Origin: Erysipelotrichaceae bacterium
Lineage (GTDB): Bacteria; Bacillota_I; Bacilli_A; Erysipelotrichales; Erysipelotrichaceae
DNA: 6,219 bases
Direction of reading: 5' to 3'
Assembly: GCA_003510215.1 (NCBI GenBank)
Contig: DOKQ01000040.1
Coordinates: 1-6,219 of the forward strand
Translations under genes and position numbers: made by a program
Shown here: one piece after another, positions 1 through 4,366 of the stretch
Layout of the letters: every line of letters starts with the position of its first letter
Numbering within the stretch: the stretch's first letter is position 1
The notes under the pieces: generated by a model
Database searches by the model: none
Told to the model about the DNA's origin: nothing
The model's input: the letters and a program-made list of their open reading frames with translations, nothing else

Positions 1-70
1 AACAAAGTAATTTAAGGGGGGTGATTCCGATGGTTTGAGAACTTTCCAGACCTAATCAGTACATTAAAAT
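1..70 (+). repeat. cassette-flank repeat, copy 1
   Basis: This stretch has recognisable pieces in common with the sequence after the immunity gene ending at 1687. GTAAT, then TTAAGGGGG, then GTGA appear at 7-24 and at 1698-1716, and TACATTAA appears at 60-67 and 1751-1758 after a shared CTAAT. The first 20 bases also resemble 1190-1212, after the decayed immunity tail. The inference is that the window opens just downstream of another immunity-type gene and that this flank was copied with the cassette. A promoter for the toxin gene may lie here (TTGAGA at 35-40, TACATT at 60-65), but the 19-base spacing makes it weak. Confidence 0.5.
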
Positions 71-102
71 TAAAATAAAAATTTAGAAAGTGAGGATTTT
101 AT

Positions 103-819
103 ATGAAAAAGTTGACTACTAAGATGATAAGCTTTATACTGACACTGTCAATGGTGCTTAGTTTAAGTGTACCTGCATTTGCTTCTGACACTGTAAGTTT
201 TAAAAACTCCGAAACTTCATTTACTATCATATCTTCCACCGAAACAGAATACGGAATGGTATATTATGTAAAAGAAGATGGTAAACTTCAAACTCGATCA
301 GTCTGGGACATTTTGGATGTTGCTATGGCGGGATACAGCTGGAGTAAACTTCTGGGTGAACCCTCTTGGGGAAATTTTGGTTGGGCTGTATTGGATACTG
401 CAGCATTATTACCTTTGTTACCTTCCACCGCTTATTTTCGTGAAGGAGGAAAGATACTTTTAAAGGCTGATGATTTTGCTAAATTTGCGAAGACAGCCAA
501 CGGAAAAGAAGCTATTAAGTCTGCGATGAAGACTTACAAATATTCTAAAATCGAAGAAGGTTTGAACTTTACGATTACAACATCAAAGCATATGAATAAT
601 GCAAGTCGCTTTGTACCCGTGCAAACTTTAAAACAGGCTATAATAAAAGGGGTATCTCGCCCAGATCCACAAGGTTCAAAAGCATTGATGTATTATACAA
701 CAATGTATAAAAATGGGAAAAAATATAATTTGGAAGTTTTATATGATTCTGCAACCAATACAATTTTACACTTTAAGTATGATACAAGAGCTTTAGGTCC
801 ATTGCCAAAAATAAAGTGA
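103..819 (+). CDS. secreted polymorphic-toxin-like protein
   Basis: Probable secreted antibacterial toxin of 238 aa. Residues 1-27 form a clear Sec signal peptide: a lysine-rich start, a hydrophobic core, then PAFA with cleavage expected after A27. Residues 67-130 (WDILD, a GNFGWAVLDT stretch, LLPLLPS, GGKILLKADDFAK) resemble the helical, Gly/Pro-punctuated pre-toxin linkers of polymorphic toxins. Residues 145-238 look like a compact C-terminal toxin domain. They contain H163, R169, PDPQG (187-191), then YNLEVLYD and TNTILHF with H223, a layout like small BECR-type RNase or DUF4258-like folds. That fold and the RNase activity are inference; no family was matched with certainty. The start is supported by AAAGTGAGG at 87-95, seven bases before the ATG. 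The next gene follows closely and is probably its immunity partner. Having signal peptide, linker and toxin in one short chain is unlike large multidomain toxins. Confidence 0.72.
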   Translation: MKKLTTKMISFILTLSMVLSLSVPAFASDTVSFKNSETSFTIISSTETEYGMVYYVKEDGKLQTRSVWDILDVAMAGYSWSKLLGEPSWGNFGWAVLDTAALLPLLPSTAYFREGGKILLKADDFAKFAKTANGKEAIKSAMKTYKYSKIEEGLNFTITTSKHMNNASRFVPVQTLKQAIIKGVSRPDPQGSKALMYYTTMYKNGKKYNLEVLYDSATNTILHFKYDTRALGPLPKIK

Positions 820-833
820 AAACAGGAGAATTT

Positions 834-1109
834 ATGACATCTAAAGAAAAATTAATTTATTTGATAAGAAAATATAATGAGGGTAATTATTCTACCTCGG
901 ATTTTTGTGATTTATTTGTAGAATATCATAGGGATATGGCTGATGAGGAAACCTTGTCGGATTTTTCTGAGAAGTGGTTAAGCGAATTAGCTGATATCTG
1001 CGCTCGCTTTTCTGATTCTCCTGAAGATTTATCCATACCTAATGTGTATTTTAGTGAAGATAAAATAAAGCATTACACCGACACTTTTTCGCAAAAACTG
1101 ATTTATTAG
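834..1109 (+). CDS. putative immunity protein for the upstream toxin
   Basis: A 91-aa acidic, probably all-helical cytoplasmic protein. The ATG at 834 is preferred because AGGAG at 824-828 sits five bases upstream. A GTG at 816 would add six residues and overlap the toxin stop, but has no good ribosome site. The pattern LIYLIRKYNEGNYSTSDFCDLF, followed by acidic residues and an ARFSDSPED segment, resembles the helical architecture of small colicin-type immunity proteins (ColD immunity-like). This resemblance was judged by eye and is not certain. The gap to the toxin is only 14 bases, so the two are probably co-transcribed and translationally linked, which is the normal layout of toxin-immunity pairs. 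The role as specific inhibitor of the toxin at 103-819 rests mainly on position. Confidence 0.6.
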   Translation: MTSKEKLIYLIRKYNEGNYSTSDFCDLFVEYHRDMADEETLSDFSEKWLSELADICARFSDSPEDLSIPNVYFSEDKIKHYTDTFSQKLIY

Positions 1110-1181
1110 AGAATATCGACGGCAATAAAAGATTCTCTGATTACTATTTTATCCACTGAATATCCAGCAATTAGGTGGTGA
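1110..1181 (+). pseudogene. decayed 3' end of a second-type immunity gene
   Basis: Reading in frame from 1110 gives RISTAIKDSLITILSTEYPAIRW followed by TGA at 1179-1181. The last residues match the C-terminus of the intact protein at 1292-1687 (IDILSTEYPTIRFVK), and the match continues in DNA (ATTTTATCCAC, GAATATCCA, ATTAGG in both). No start codon, ribosome site or upstream body of the gene remains; the fragment begins right at the stop of the preceding immunity gene. It is best read as the leftover of a paralogous immunity gene whose front was lost by deletion or recombination. Confidence 0.6.
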
Positions 1182-1187
1182 AAAATT

Positions 1188-1212
1188 TTCTACAAAGCAA
1201 TTTCTAAGAAAG
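1188..1212 (+). repeat. cassette-flank repeat, degenerate copy 2
   Basis: TTC-TACAAAG-CAATTT-CTAAG follows the decayed immunity tail in the same position that the flank at 1689-1716 follows the intact gene. It also resembles the first 20 bases of the window (ACAAAGTAATTTAAGG). The similarity is short and imperfect, but the shared position after homologous gene ends supports common descent. Confidence 0.4.
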
Positions 1213-1232
1213 TTCGGATGGACGAGTTACAC

Positions 1233-1261
1233 TTGAAATTCAAGGGAAGGGAAAGTATAGT
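1233..1261 (+). promoter_or_regulatory. sigma-A-type promoter of the orphan immunity gene
   Basis: TTGAAA at 1233-1238 and TATAGT at 1256-1261 each match the consensus at five of six positions and are separated by exactly 17 bases. Transcription would begin near 1268, about 25 bases before the start codon at 1292. This would allow the immunity gene to be expressed independently of the upstream toxin pair. Confidence 0.6.
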
Positions 1262-1291
1262 ATAAAAATTCGGTACAAGTAGGAGAGAAAT

Positions 1292-1687
1292 ATGGAAGAT
1301 AATTATTTTACAAAATGGATTCCACATGACAATGTTGATTCAGTATATGATATGAAAAATATAGGATGGTTTAATGAAGGGTTTGTGTTGTCATTGCTTC
1401 CGGATAATTTAGATCATGATAAACGATCCGAATATAACTTGGAAATGGTTTGGTCTGATGTACTTTGTTATCAGGTAACGAGAGAAACCTATCGACCAGA
1501 TTGGTGGGGATCTAATCCAGATGAGGCATGGGCTTTTTATACAAGTGAATCGTCGGAATTCTTAACAAATTTCCGAAAAGGCAATGACCTTGTTCCTGAA
1601 ACAGTTTATCATTTCATTGTGGTAGGAACGAATTTCGTGATTGATATTTTATCCACCGAATATCCAACGATTAGGTTTGTAAAATAG
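1292..1687 (+). CDS. orphan immunity-type protein
   Basis: A 131-aa acidic, tryptophan- and tyrosine-rich soluble protein with no signal peptide or membrane segment. The start is supported by AGGAGA at 1281-1286, five bases before the ATG. Visible blocks are a central CYQVTRETYRPDWWG segment, then AWAFYTSESSEFLTNF, YHFIVVGTNFVIDILS and the C-terminal TEYPTIRFV. This arrangement (alternating strands, an FY/SSEF motif, an HF...IDILS strand pair) recalls small immunity-type proteins found beside polymorphic toxins, but I cannot name the family. A decayed copy of its tail lies at 1110-1181, so the gene belongs to a duplicating cassette. No matching toxin is next to it, hence orphan; it may protect against toxins of neighbouring strains. 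Its own promoter precedes it. Confidence 0.6.
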   Translation: MEDNYFTKWIPHDNVDSVYDMKNIGWFNEGFVLSLLPDNLDHDKRSEYNLEMVWSDVLCYQVTRETYRPDWWGSNPDEAWAFYTSESSEFLTNFRKGNDLVPETVYHFIVVGTNFVIDILSTEYPTIRFVK

Positions 1688-1688
1688 T

Positions 1689-1760
1689 TTTCTGTGAGTA
1701 ATACTTAAGGGGGTGACCTTAAGGTAAAAAACCTAATTCTACAAAACTAATACATTAAGA
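1689..1760 (+). repeat. cassette-flank repeat, copy 3
   Basis: Downstream flank of the intact immunity gene, sharing GTAAT/TTAAGGGGG/GTGA and CTAAT/TACATTAA blocks with 1-70. This copy also holds a perfect 7-bp hairpin (CTTAAGG at 1704-1710, CCTTAAG at 1717-1723, six-base loop). No T-run follows the hairpin, so it is not a standard terminator. At the window start, the equivalent flank leads directly into the toxin gene; here no toxin gene follows. Confidence 0.5.
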
Positions 1761-1841
1761 ACGTCATCGACAGGAGGCTATATACCCAAGACACACTGTA
1801 CATTTTGTAGTGTACAACCATTTTTAAATCAACTATGGAAT

Positions 1842-1884
1842 AAAATGAAGGATATTGAGCAATTGCTTGGTATCCTTCATTTTT
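1842..1884. terminator. bidirectional intrinsic terminator
   Basis: A perfect 13-bp stem pairs 1842-1854 (AAAATGAAGGATA) with 1871-1883 and is followed by T-rich sequence on the plus strand. The A-rich left side would act as the T-run for the minus strand. The 16-base loop contains the small palindrome AGCAATTGCT (1858-1867). It closes the toxin/immunity island. Confidence 0.8.
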
Positions 1885-2054
1885 GTGATTTGTATTTAAA
1901 ATTTTAAAAACATGATGAATTCTCAGTTCACATCTGGAAGGGGAAATTTAATTTACCTGAATTATAACGCCTCAAAAAATTTGAAATATTGGGGGTGTTT
2001 TCTTATGTGTTGGTCAATAAAGACCACGCCGCTGCGCATATGCTGCAGCGACAT

Positions 2055-2110
2055 TAGGCTATCCGCATAACTGATTTTTACATAGGTAATTCGTTAAAAA
2101 AAGCCTATGT
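2055..2110 (+). promoter_or_regulatory. mutually exclusive leader helices
   Basis: The segment 2102-2110 can pair in two ways: AGCCTA (2102-2107) with TAGGCT (2055-2060), or CCTATGT (2104-2110) with ACATAGG (2080-2086). Both helices are perfect and share bases 2104-2107, so only one can form at a time. Such a switch, placed before a terminator, is typical of attenuation systems. Function is inferred. Confidence 0.4.
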
Positions 2111-2176
2111 CCCCCAGCGAATAGCTATGCTCACCAATACGAACCACTAGAGCAGGTAGAACACGAAATAAAACAT

Positions 2177-2223
2177 AAGAGCGTACTCATGGACGACCAT
2201 GTCCACAGGTACGCTCTTTTTTT
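2177..2223 (+). terminator. intrinsic terminator/attenuator upstream of the sigma-like gene
   Basis: A perfect 10-bp outer stem (AAGAGCGTAC at 2177-2186 with 2209-2218) contains an inner hairpin (CATGG 2188-2192, loop ACGA, CCATG 2197-2201). It runs into seven T residues (2217-2223). It lies 86 bases before the start codon of the gene at 2309, inside what should be its leader. Either it ends upstream transcription or it is a conditional attenuator for that gene. Confidence 0.75.
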
Positions 2224-2260
2224 ACTGCACAAAATTATTCCCCGGTGCCGGTCACCGCCT

Positions 2261-2305
2261 CTTGTCCTTCGTTTTCAATCAAATTTTGAAAATTTGGAGG
2301 ACAAG
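2261..2305 (+). promoter_or_regulatory. hairpin sequestering the ribosome binding site
   Basis: CTTGTCCTTC (2261-2270) pairs with GGAGGACAAG (2296-2305) over ten positions with one G-U pair. Directly inside it, TTTTCAA (2272-2278) pairs with TTGAAAA (2286-2292). The outer stem includes the whole GGAGG ribosome site (2296-2300) of the gene at 2309. When folded, translation should be low; opening by a ribosome, protein or competing RNA would raise it. Confidence 0.6.
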
Positions 2306-2308
2306 CAT

Positions 2309-2722
2309 ATGTCAGAGAATAAAAAATATACCATCGTTGTTAAACGGCAGCGTGTAGAAGTCAGCGAGGCTGTCTATCGTGCCTACCATAAAGAGCGGGA
2401 AGCAGAGCGCTATCAAAATAAGCTGATCCATCAAAACGAGCTATCGTTGGAGCGGTTTCGTGAGGACGGTGTCAATATTGATTACCTCATCGTCCGTGTT
2501 CAGCCGGACATCGTGGACAGGCTCATTCATCAGGAGCAGCTGGAGGCGCTGTGGATTGCTCTTCAATCCTTGTCGGAGGATGAACGCTCCCTTATTGATG
2601 AGCTGTTTTTCAATGATAAAAAGGAAGCGGAGCTGGCATCAGAACTGTTGGTAACGCAACAGGCCATCAGTAAACGCAAAAAGAAAATACTGGACAAGCT
2701 GAAAAAAATGATTGATTTCTAA
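2309..2722 (+). CDS. sigma-70-like regulatory protein of a mobile element
   Basis: A 137-aa protein resembling the short sigma-factor-like regulators common in Clostridial integrative elements. The N-terminus (KYTIVVKRQRVEVSEAVYRAYHKEREAERY) is typical of that group. The region around LEALWIALQSLSEDERSLIDELFF is followed by a C-terminal helix-turn-helix of sigma region 4 type (KEAELASELLVTQQAISKRK, then KKILDKLKKMI). A canonical sigma region 2 is not evident, so it may be a transcription activator rather than a stand-alone sigma factor. The ATG at 2309 is chosen because GGAGG (2296-2300) lies eight bases upstream; the frame is open further upstream to 2189, but that start sits in a terminator. 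Expression appears to be controlled at two levels: attenuation at 2177-2223 and ribosome-site masking at 2261-2305. A strong terminator follows at 2738. It probably activates genes of the element; the target is unknown. Confidence 0.75.
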   Translation: MSENKKYTIVVKRQRVEVSEAVYRAYHKEREAERYQNKLIHQNELSLERFREDGVNIDYLIVRVQPDIVDRLIHQEQLEALWIALQSLSEDERSLIDELFFNDKKEAELASELLVTQQAISKRKKKILDKLKKMIDF

Positions 2723-2737
2723 TTTTTCGGTTGTACG

Positions 2738-2775
2738 CCCCCTCACTTTTTCCTTTATAGAAGTGAGGGGGATTT
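2738..2775 (+). terminator. intrinsic terminator after the sigma-like gene
   Basis: A perfect 11-bp stem pairs CCCCCTCACTT (2738-2748) with AAGTGAGGGGG (2761-2771). It has a 12-base loop and is followed by ATTTTCTAT. It lies 16 bases after the stop codon at 2722 and separates this gene from the downstream non-coding region. Confidence 0.85.
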
Positions 2776-2784
2776 TCTATCTCT

Positions 2785-3300
2785 CTCCTGTTCCTTGAAA
2801 AATACCGAGCCACTCGGTTATATCCAGCAGCTTAAATACGTTAGCTGTTCAGCTCCGATGAGGGGAAAGCGGCTTCGGAGGACACGCCAAGACCATCTGC
2901 GGATAGGTCAGAGCTATTCGTCAACACGATAGCATCAAAGGTGCCGAGCGAGAAATGTCCGTCCGAGAAGCAATCTGTGGTGGATTGCCCTGCCATAACC
3001 TGAACAGCCTACAATGATACTTCTGCATAGCCACAGACATCGCAATGGGTGCAGCCGCCAGAGAACCCGGCGGGGGTGAGAGTCCCATGACAGCCAATAA
3101 CCAAGGCTGGTTTAAGCTGACTGCCCAAAGGACGGAATCGTCCTTATACCGCAGGCGCTCTGCCTGTGGTGTTCTGCTTCGGGAAGTAGTGTCGAATAGA
3201 AGCAGCAGAAAACGAAGAACAAGAGTTTTGTTATATCAGAAACTATGAGGACAGCCGCCCTGCGGATATGCCCGGTCAAATTTGGCGGCTGTCCTTATCC
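2785..3300 (+). ncRNA. candidate large structured RNA, class not identified
   Basis: About 500 bases without a credible gene, bounded by a terminator upstream and the mazF-type gene downstream. Local hairpins follow one another: 2826-2832/2843-2849; 2853-2858/2875-2880; 2891-2894/2906-2909; 2913-2920/2927-2933 (one bulged base); 2970-2975/2983-2988; 3055-3059/3069-3073; 3128-3134/3139-3145 (loop GAAT); 3148-3156/3162-3170 (one G-U); 3174-3180/3199-3205; and a 12-bp helix 3248-3259/3284-3295. An open frame at 3045-3248 gives an Arg/Ser-rich product of no known type without a ribosome site. The segment GGGGGTGAGAGTCCC (3072-3086) recalls group II intron domain I, but no domain V or reverse transcriptase is seen. 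It could be a relative of the large phage/element RNAs (ROOL, GOLLD), a regulatory RNA, or a relic. Strand is inferred from the neighbours. Confidence 0.45.
2795..2824 (+). promoter_or_regulatory. possible promoter with palindromic operator
   Basis: TTGAAA (2795-2800) fits a -35 box, and TATATC (2819-2824) is a weak -10 box at 18-base spacing. The spacer is occupied by a perfect palindrome, ACCGAG-CCA-CTCGGT (2804-2818). Its shape resembles operators of TetR-family repressors in Firmicutes; no such repressor gene is in the window. A promoter here would start transcription of the structured region downstream. The same palindrome could instead be the first RNA hairpin. Confidence 0.35.
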
Positions 3301-3312
3301 TTGTGGTATAAC
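3282..3312 (+). promoter_or_regulatory. possible extended -10 promoter of the mazF-recombinase genes
   Basis: TATAAC (3307-3312) preceded by TGG (3304-3306) forms an extended -10 element. TTGGCG (3282-3287) is a poor -35 at 19-base spacing and lies inside the 3' arm of the 12-bp helix at 3284-3295. Transcription would begin near 3319, just before the ribosome site at 3328-3333. Confidence 0.4.
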
Positions 3313-3341
3313 ACTGATTTCATAAAGAGGAGGAATGCAAA

Positions 3342-3722
3342 ATGCGTATCTACAAAGGCGATATGTTCTACGCCGATTTAACGCCGGTTGTCGGGTGCGA
3401 GCAGGGTGGCATCAGGCCGGTGCTAATTATCCAAAACGATATTGGCAATCGCTACAGCCCCACCGTTATCGTGGCTGCCATCACCAGCCGCACGGAAAAA
3501 AGTCATCTGCCTACCCATATCCGGCTGTGCAGCCAGCAGTACGGACTGCGGCAGAATTCTCTTGTGTTATTGGAGCAGGTGCGAACCATTGACCGTTCCC
3601 GCCTGCGTGAGTACATAGGCCATTTGAGTGAGCCGCAGATGCAGCAGGTCAATGAAGCCTTAGCCGTGAGCTTCGGTCTGGATACCCTGCTTCAGGAACC
3701 GCAAATGAGCCTGAGCTTGTGA
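3342..3722 (+). CDS. mazF: MazF/PemK-type endoribonuclease toxin
   Basis: Sequence-specific mRNA endoribonuclease of the MazF/PemK family, 126 aa, about the size of B. subtilis EndoA plus ten residues. The family signature is clear: GDMFYADLTPVVGCEQGG-IRPVLIIQND-GNRYSPTVIVAAITSR, then LPTHIRL, SLVLLEQVRTIDRSRL. R25 and T48, the catalytic pair in EndoA, are at the same positions, so the toxin should be active. The start is supported by AGGAGG at 3328-3333, eight bases upstream. No mazE-like antitoxin gene precedes it, although MazE normally does; instead the structured region 2785-3300 lies upstream. The recombinase-like gene at 3738 follows after 15 bases, so the toxin is likely expressed with the recombination genes. 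In mobile elements such toxins commonly aid maintenance; here the antidote is not visible. EndoA-like cleavage specificity (UACAU) is possible but unproven. Confidence 0.92.
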   Translation: MRIYKGDMFYADLTPVVGCEQGGIRPVLIIQNDIGNRYSPTVIVAAITSRTEKSHLPTHIRLCSQQYGLRQNSLVLLEQVRTIDRSRLREYIGHLSEPQMQQVNEALAVSFGLDTLLQEPQMSLSL

Positions 3723-3737
3723 AAGGAGGCATTTTTT

Positions 3738-4109
3738 ATGGATAAGAAATCCGCATGGATTTACTGCCGCATTGATGCGCCGGAGGATACTCACGGTGTT
3801 TTGAAAGGGCAATATGAAAGACTGGAAACCTATGCCGCACAGATGGGTTTTGTCGTTGTCGGTTCTTCTCAGGACTTGGGCAGCGGCCTGAATTTTGAAC
3901 GTCCCGGCCTGCAAACTGTTCTGGAAGTGGCAAAAGCCGGTAGCTTTCAGGTTTTACTGGTGGATTCGGTGAGCCGGATCGGGAGGGATATGGCAAAGAC
4001 CGTCAACTTCATTCAAACAATCAACGGCTGCGGGATCAGCATCTATTCCCCAATGGAGGGAGAAATCAAGCTCTCTGATTTTGCAATGCCGCCGTTTCAC
4101 TTGCGATAG
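3738..4109 (+). CDS. resolvase-domain-only protein lacking catalytic serine
   Basis: A 123-aa protein corresponding to the N-terminal catalytic domain of serine recombinases only. The fold is recognisable: WIYCRIDAPED at 7-17, QYERLETYAAQMGF at 25-38, ERPGLQTVLEVAKAG at 54-68, and LLVDSVSRIGRD at 73-84. In active enzymes the first motif is Y-x-R-V-S; here the serine position is D13 (R11-I12-D13), so strand cleavage should not be possible. The later arginines R80 and R83 are kept. There is no DNA-binding recombinase domain, zinc ribbon or coiled coil. The chain ends in SDFAMPPFHLR, so it is a compact designed-looking end rather than a frameshift. AAAGGAGG at 3722-3729 supports the start. It sits between mazF and the small gene at 4121. 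It may pair with the active recombinase as a dominant partner or directionality factor; that role is inference. Confidence 0.8.
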   Translation: MDKKSAWIYCRIDAPEDTHGVLKGQYERLETYAAQMGFVVVGSSQDLGSGLNFERPGLQTVLEVAKAGSFQVLLVDSVSRIGRDMAKTVNFIQTINGCGISIYSPMEGEIKLSDFAMPPFHLR

Positions 4110-4120
4110 GAGGGAATGCT

Positions 4121-4276
4121 ATGACGAAAACAGAACCGGTCAATGAAGTCCGTTATTTAATGGCGCACAACTTCCTTACCTATCTTCTGGAGCAGGGGAA
4201 AATCAGCCTTAAAGAATTTGAAATTGCAGATGGGTTTGTAGTCGAAAAATACAAGCCGAGGCTCCGGATTATTTAG
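4121..4276 (+). CDS. small SHOCT-like protein
   Basis: A 51-aa protein starting MTKTEPVNEV and ending KPRLRII before TAG at 4274-4276. The core FLTYLLEQGKISLKEFE (18-34) has the pattern of SHOCT-type small helical domains: a leucine-rich helix, Gly-Lys-Ile-Ser/Thr turn, then an acidic/aromatic helix. Small proteins of this kind are often found beside serine recombinases of Clostridial elements. AGGAGG at 4108-4113, overlapping the stop region of the upstream gene, supports the start at 4121, and the gap is 11 bases, so the two genes should be translated together. It is probably a protein-protein interaction or accessory factor; its exact role is unknown. Confidence 0.7.
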   Translation: MTKTEPVNEVRYLMAHNFLTYLLEQGKISLKEFEIADGFVVEKYKPRLRII

Positions 4277-4324
4277 TGGAAATAGTGATAGCTATGTCCG
4301 CATCTATGTGGTAGTGTATGTGCT

Positions 4325-4341
4325 AATACCTTAGAGGTATT
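4325..4341 (+). promoter_or_regulatory. short palindrome before the large recombinase gene
   Basis: AATACCT (4325-4331), loop TAG, AGGTATT (4335-4341): a perfect 7-bp inverted repeat, with an outer GTGTA/TACAC pair (4314-4318 and 4347-4351). It lies in the only sizeable gap (4277-4366) of the recombinase gene set. It could be an operator, an RNA hairpin limiting recombinase expression, or a recombinase binding site. No T-run follows, so it is not a terminator. Confidence 0.4.
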
Positions 4342-4366
4342 GAACTTACACGAAAGGAGCCGCCAC

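Larger units (their letters stand above)
1885..2308 (+). other. non-coding stretch with structured leader of the sigma-like gene
   Basis: No credible gene was found here. From 1966 onward the sequence is dense in short inverted repeats: AACGCCTC (1966-1973) with GGGGTGTT (1992-1999, G-U pairs allowed); TGGTC/GACCA (2011-2015/2022-2026); CGCTGC/GCAGCG (2030-2035/2045-2050); ACATAGG/CCTATGT (2080-2086/2104-2110); CGGTG/CACCG (2243-2247/2253-2257). The most likely reading is a long 5' untranslated leader of the gene at 2309 that also carries the end of the mobile region. A possible start is TTGAAA at 1981-1986 with a poor -10 box (TATGTG, 2004-2009). An open frame from ATG 2189 runs into the gene but starts inside a terminator stem and lacks a ribosome site. 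Confidence 0.45.

Noticed and set aside
278..463. 61-codon frame inside the toxin gene
   Set aside because: Overlaps the well-supported toxin frame, with no ribosome site of its own.
1704..1723. Hairpin after the orphan immunity gene as terminator
   Set aside because: Perfect 7-bp stem but followed by GTAAAAAACC rather than T residues; the real terminator is at 1842-1884.
1774..1830. Possible remnant of an IS200-type transposase start after AGGAGG
   Set aside because: Only a short frame without a normal start codon and with a weak, unconvincing resemblance; it ends within a few codons.
2189..2308. In-frame 40-codon N-terminal extension of the sigma-like gene
   Set aside because: The ATG lies inside a terminator stem without a ribosome site, and the extension does not resemble the protein family; the start at 2309 has a proper site.
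3045..3248. 67-codon open frame in the non-coding region
   Set aside because: Arg/Ser-rich, low-complexity product, no ribosome site, and it runs through several perfect hairpins; better explained as an accidental frame across structured RNA.
2785..3300. Group II intron
   Set aside because: A short segment at 3072-3086 resembles domain I, but no domain V hairpin, GUGYG-type 5' end or reverse transcriptase is present.
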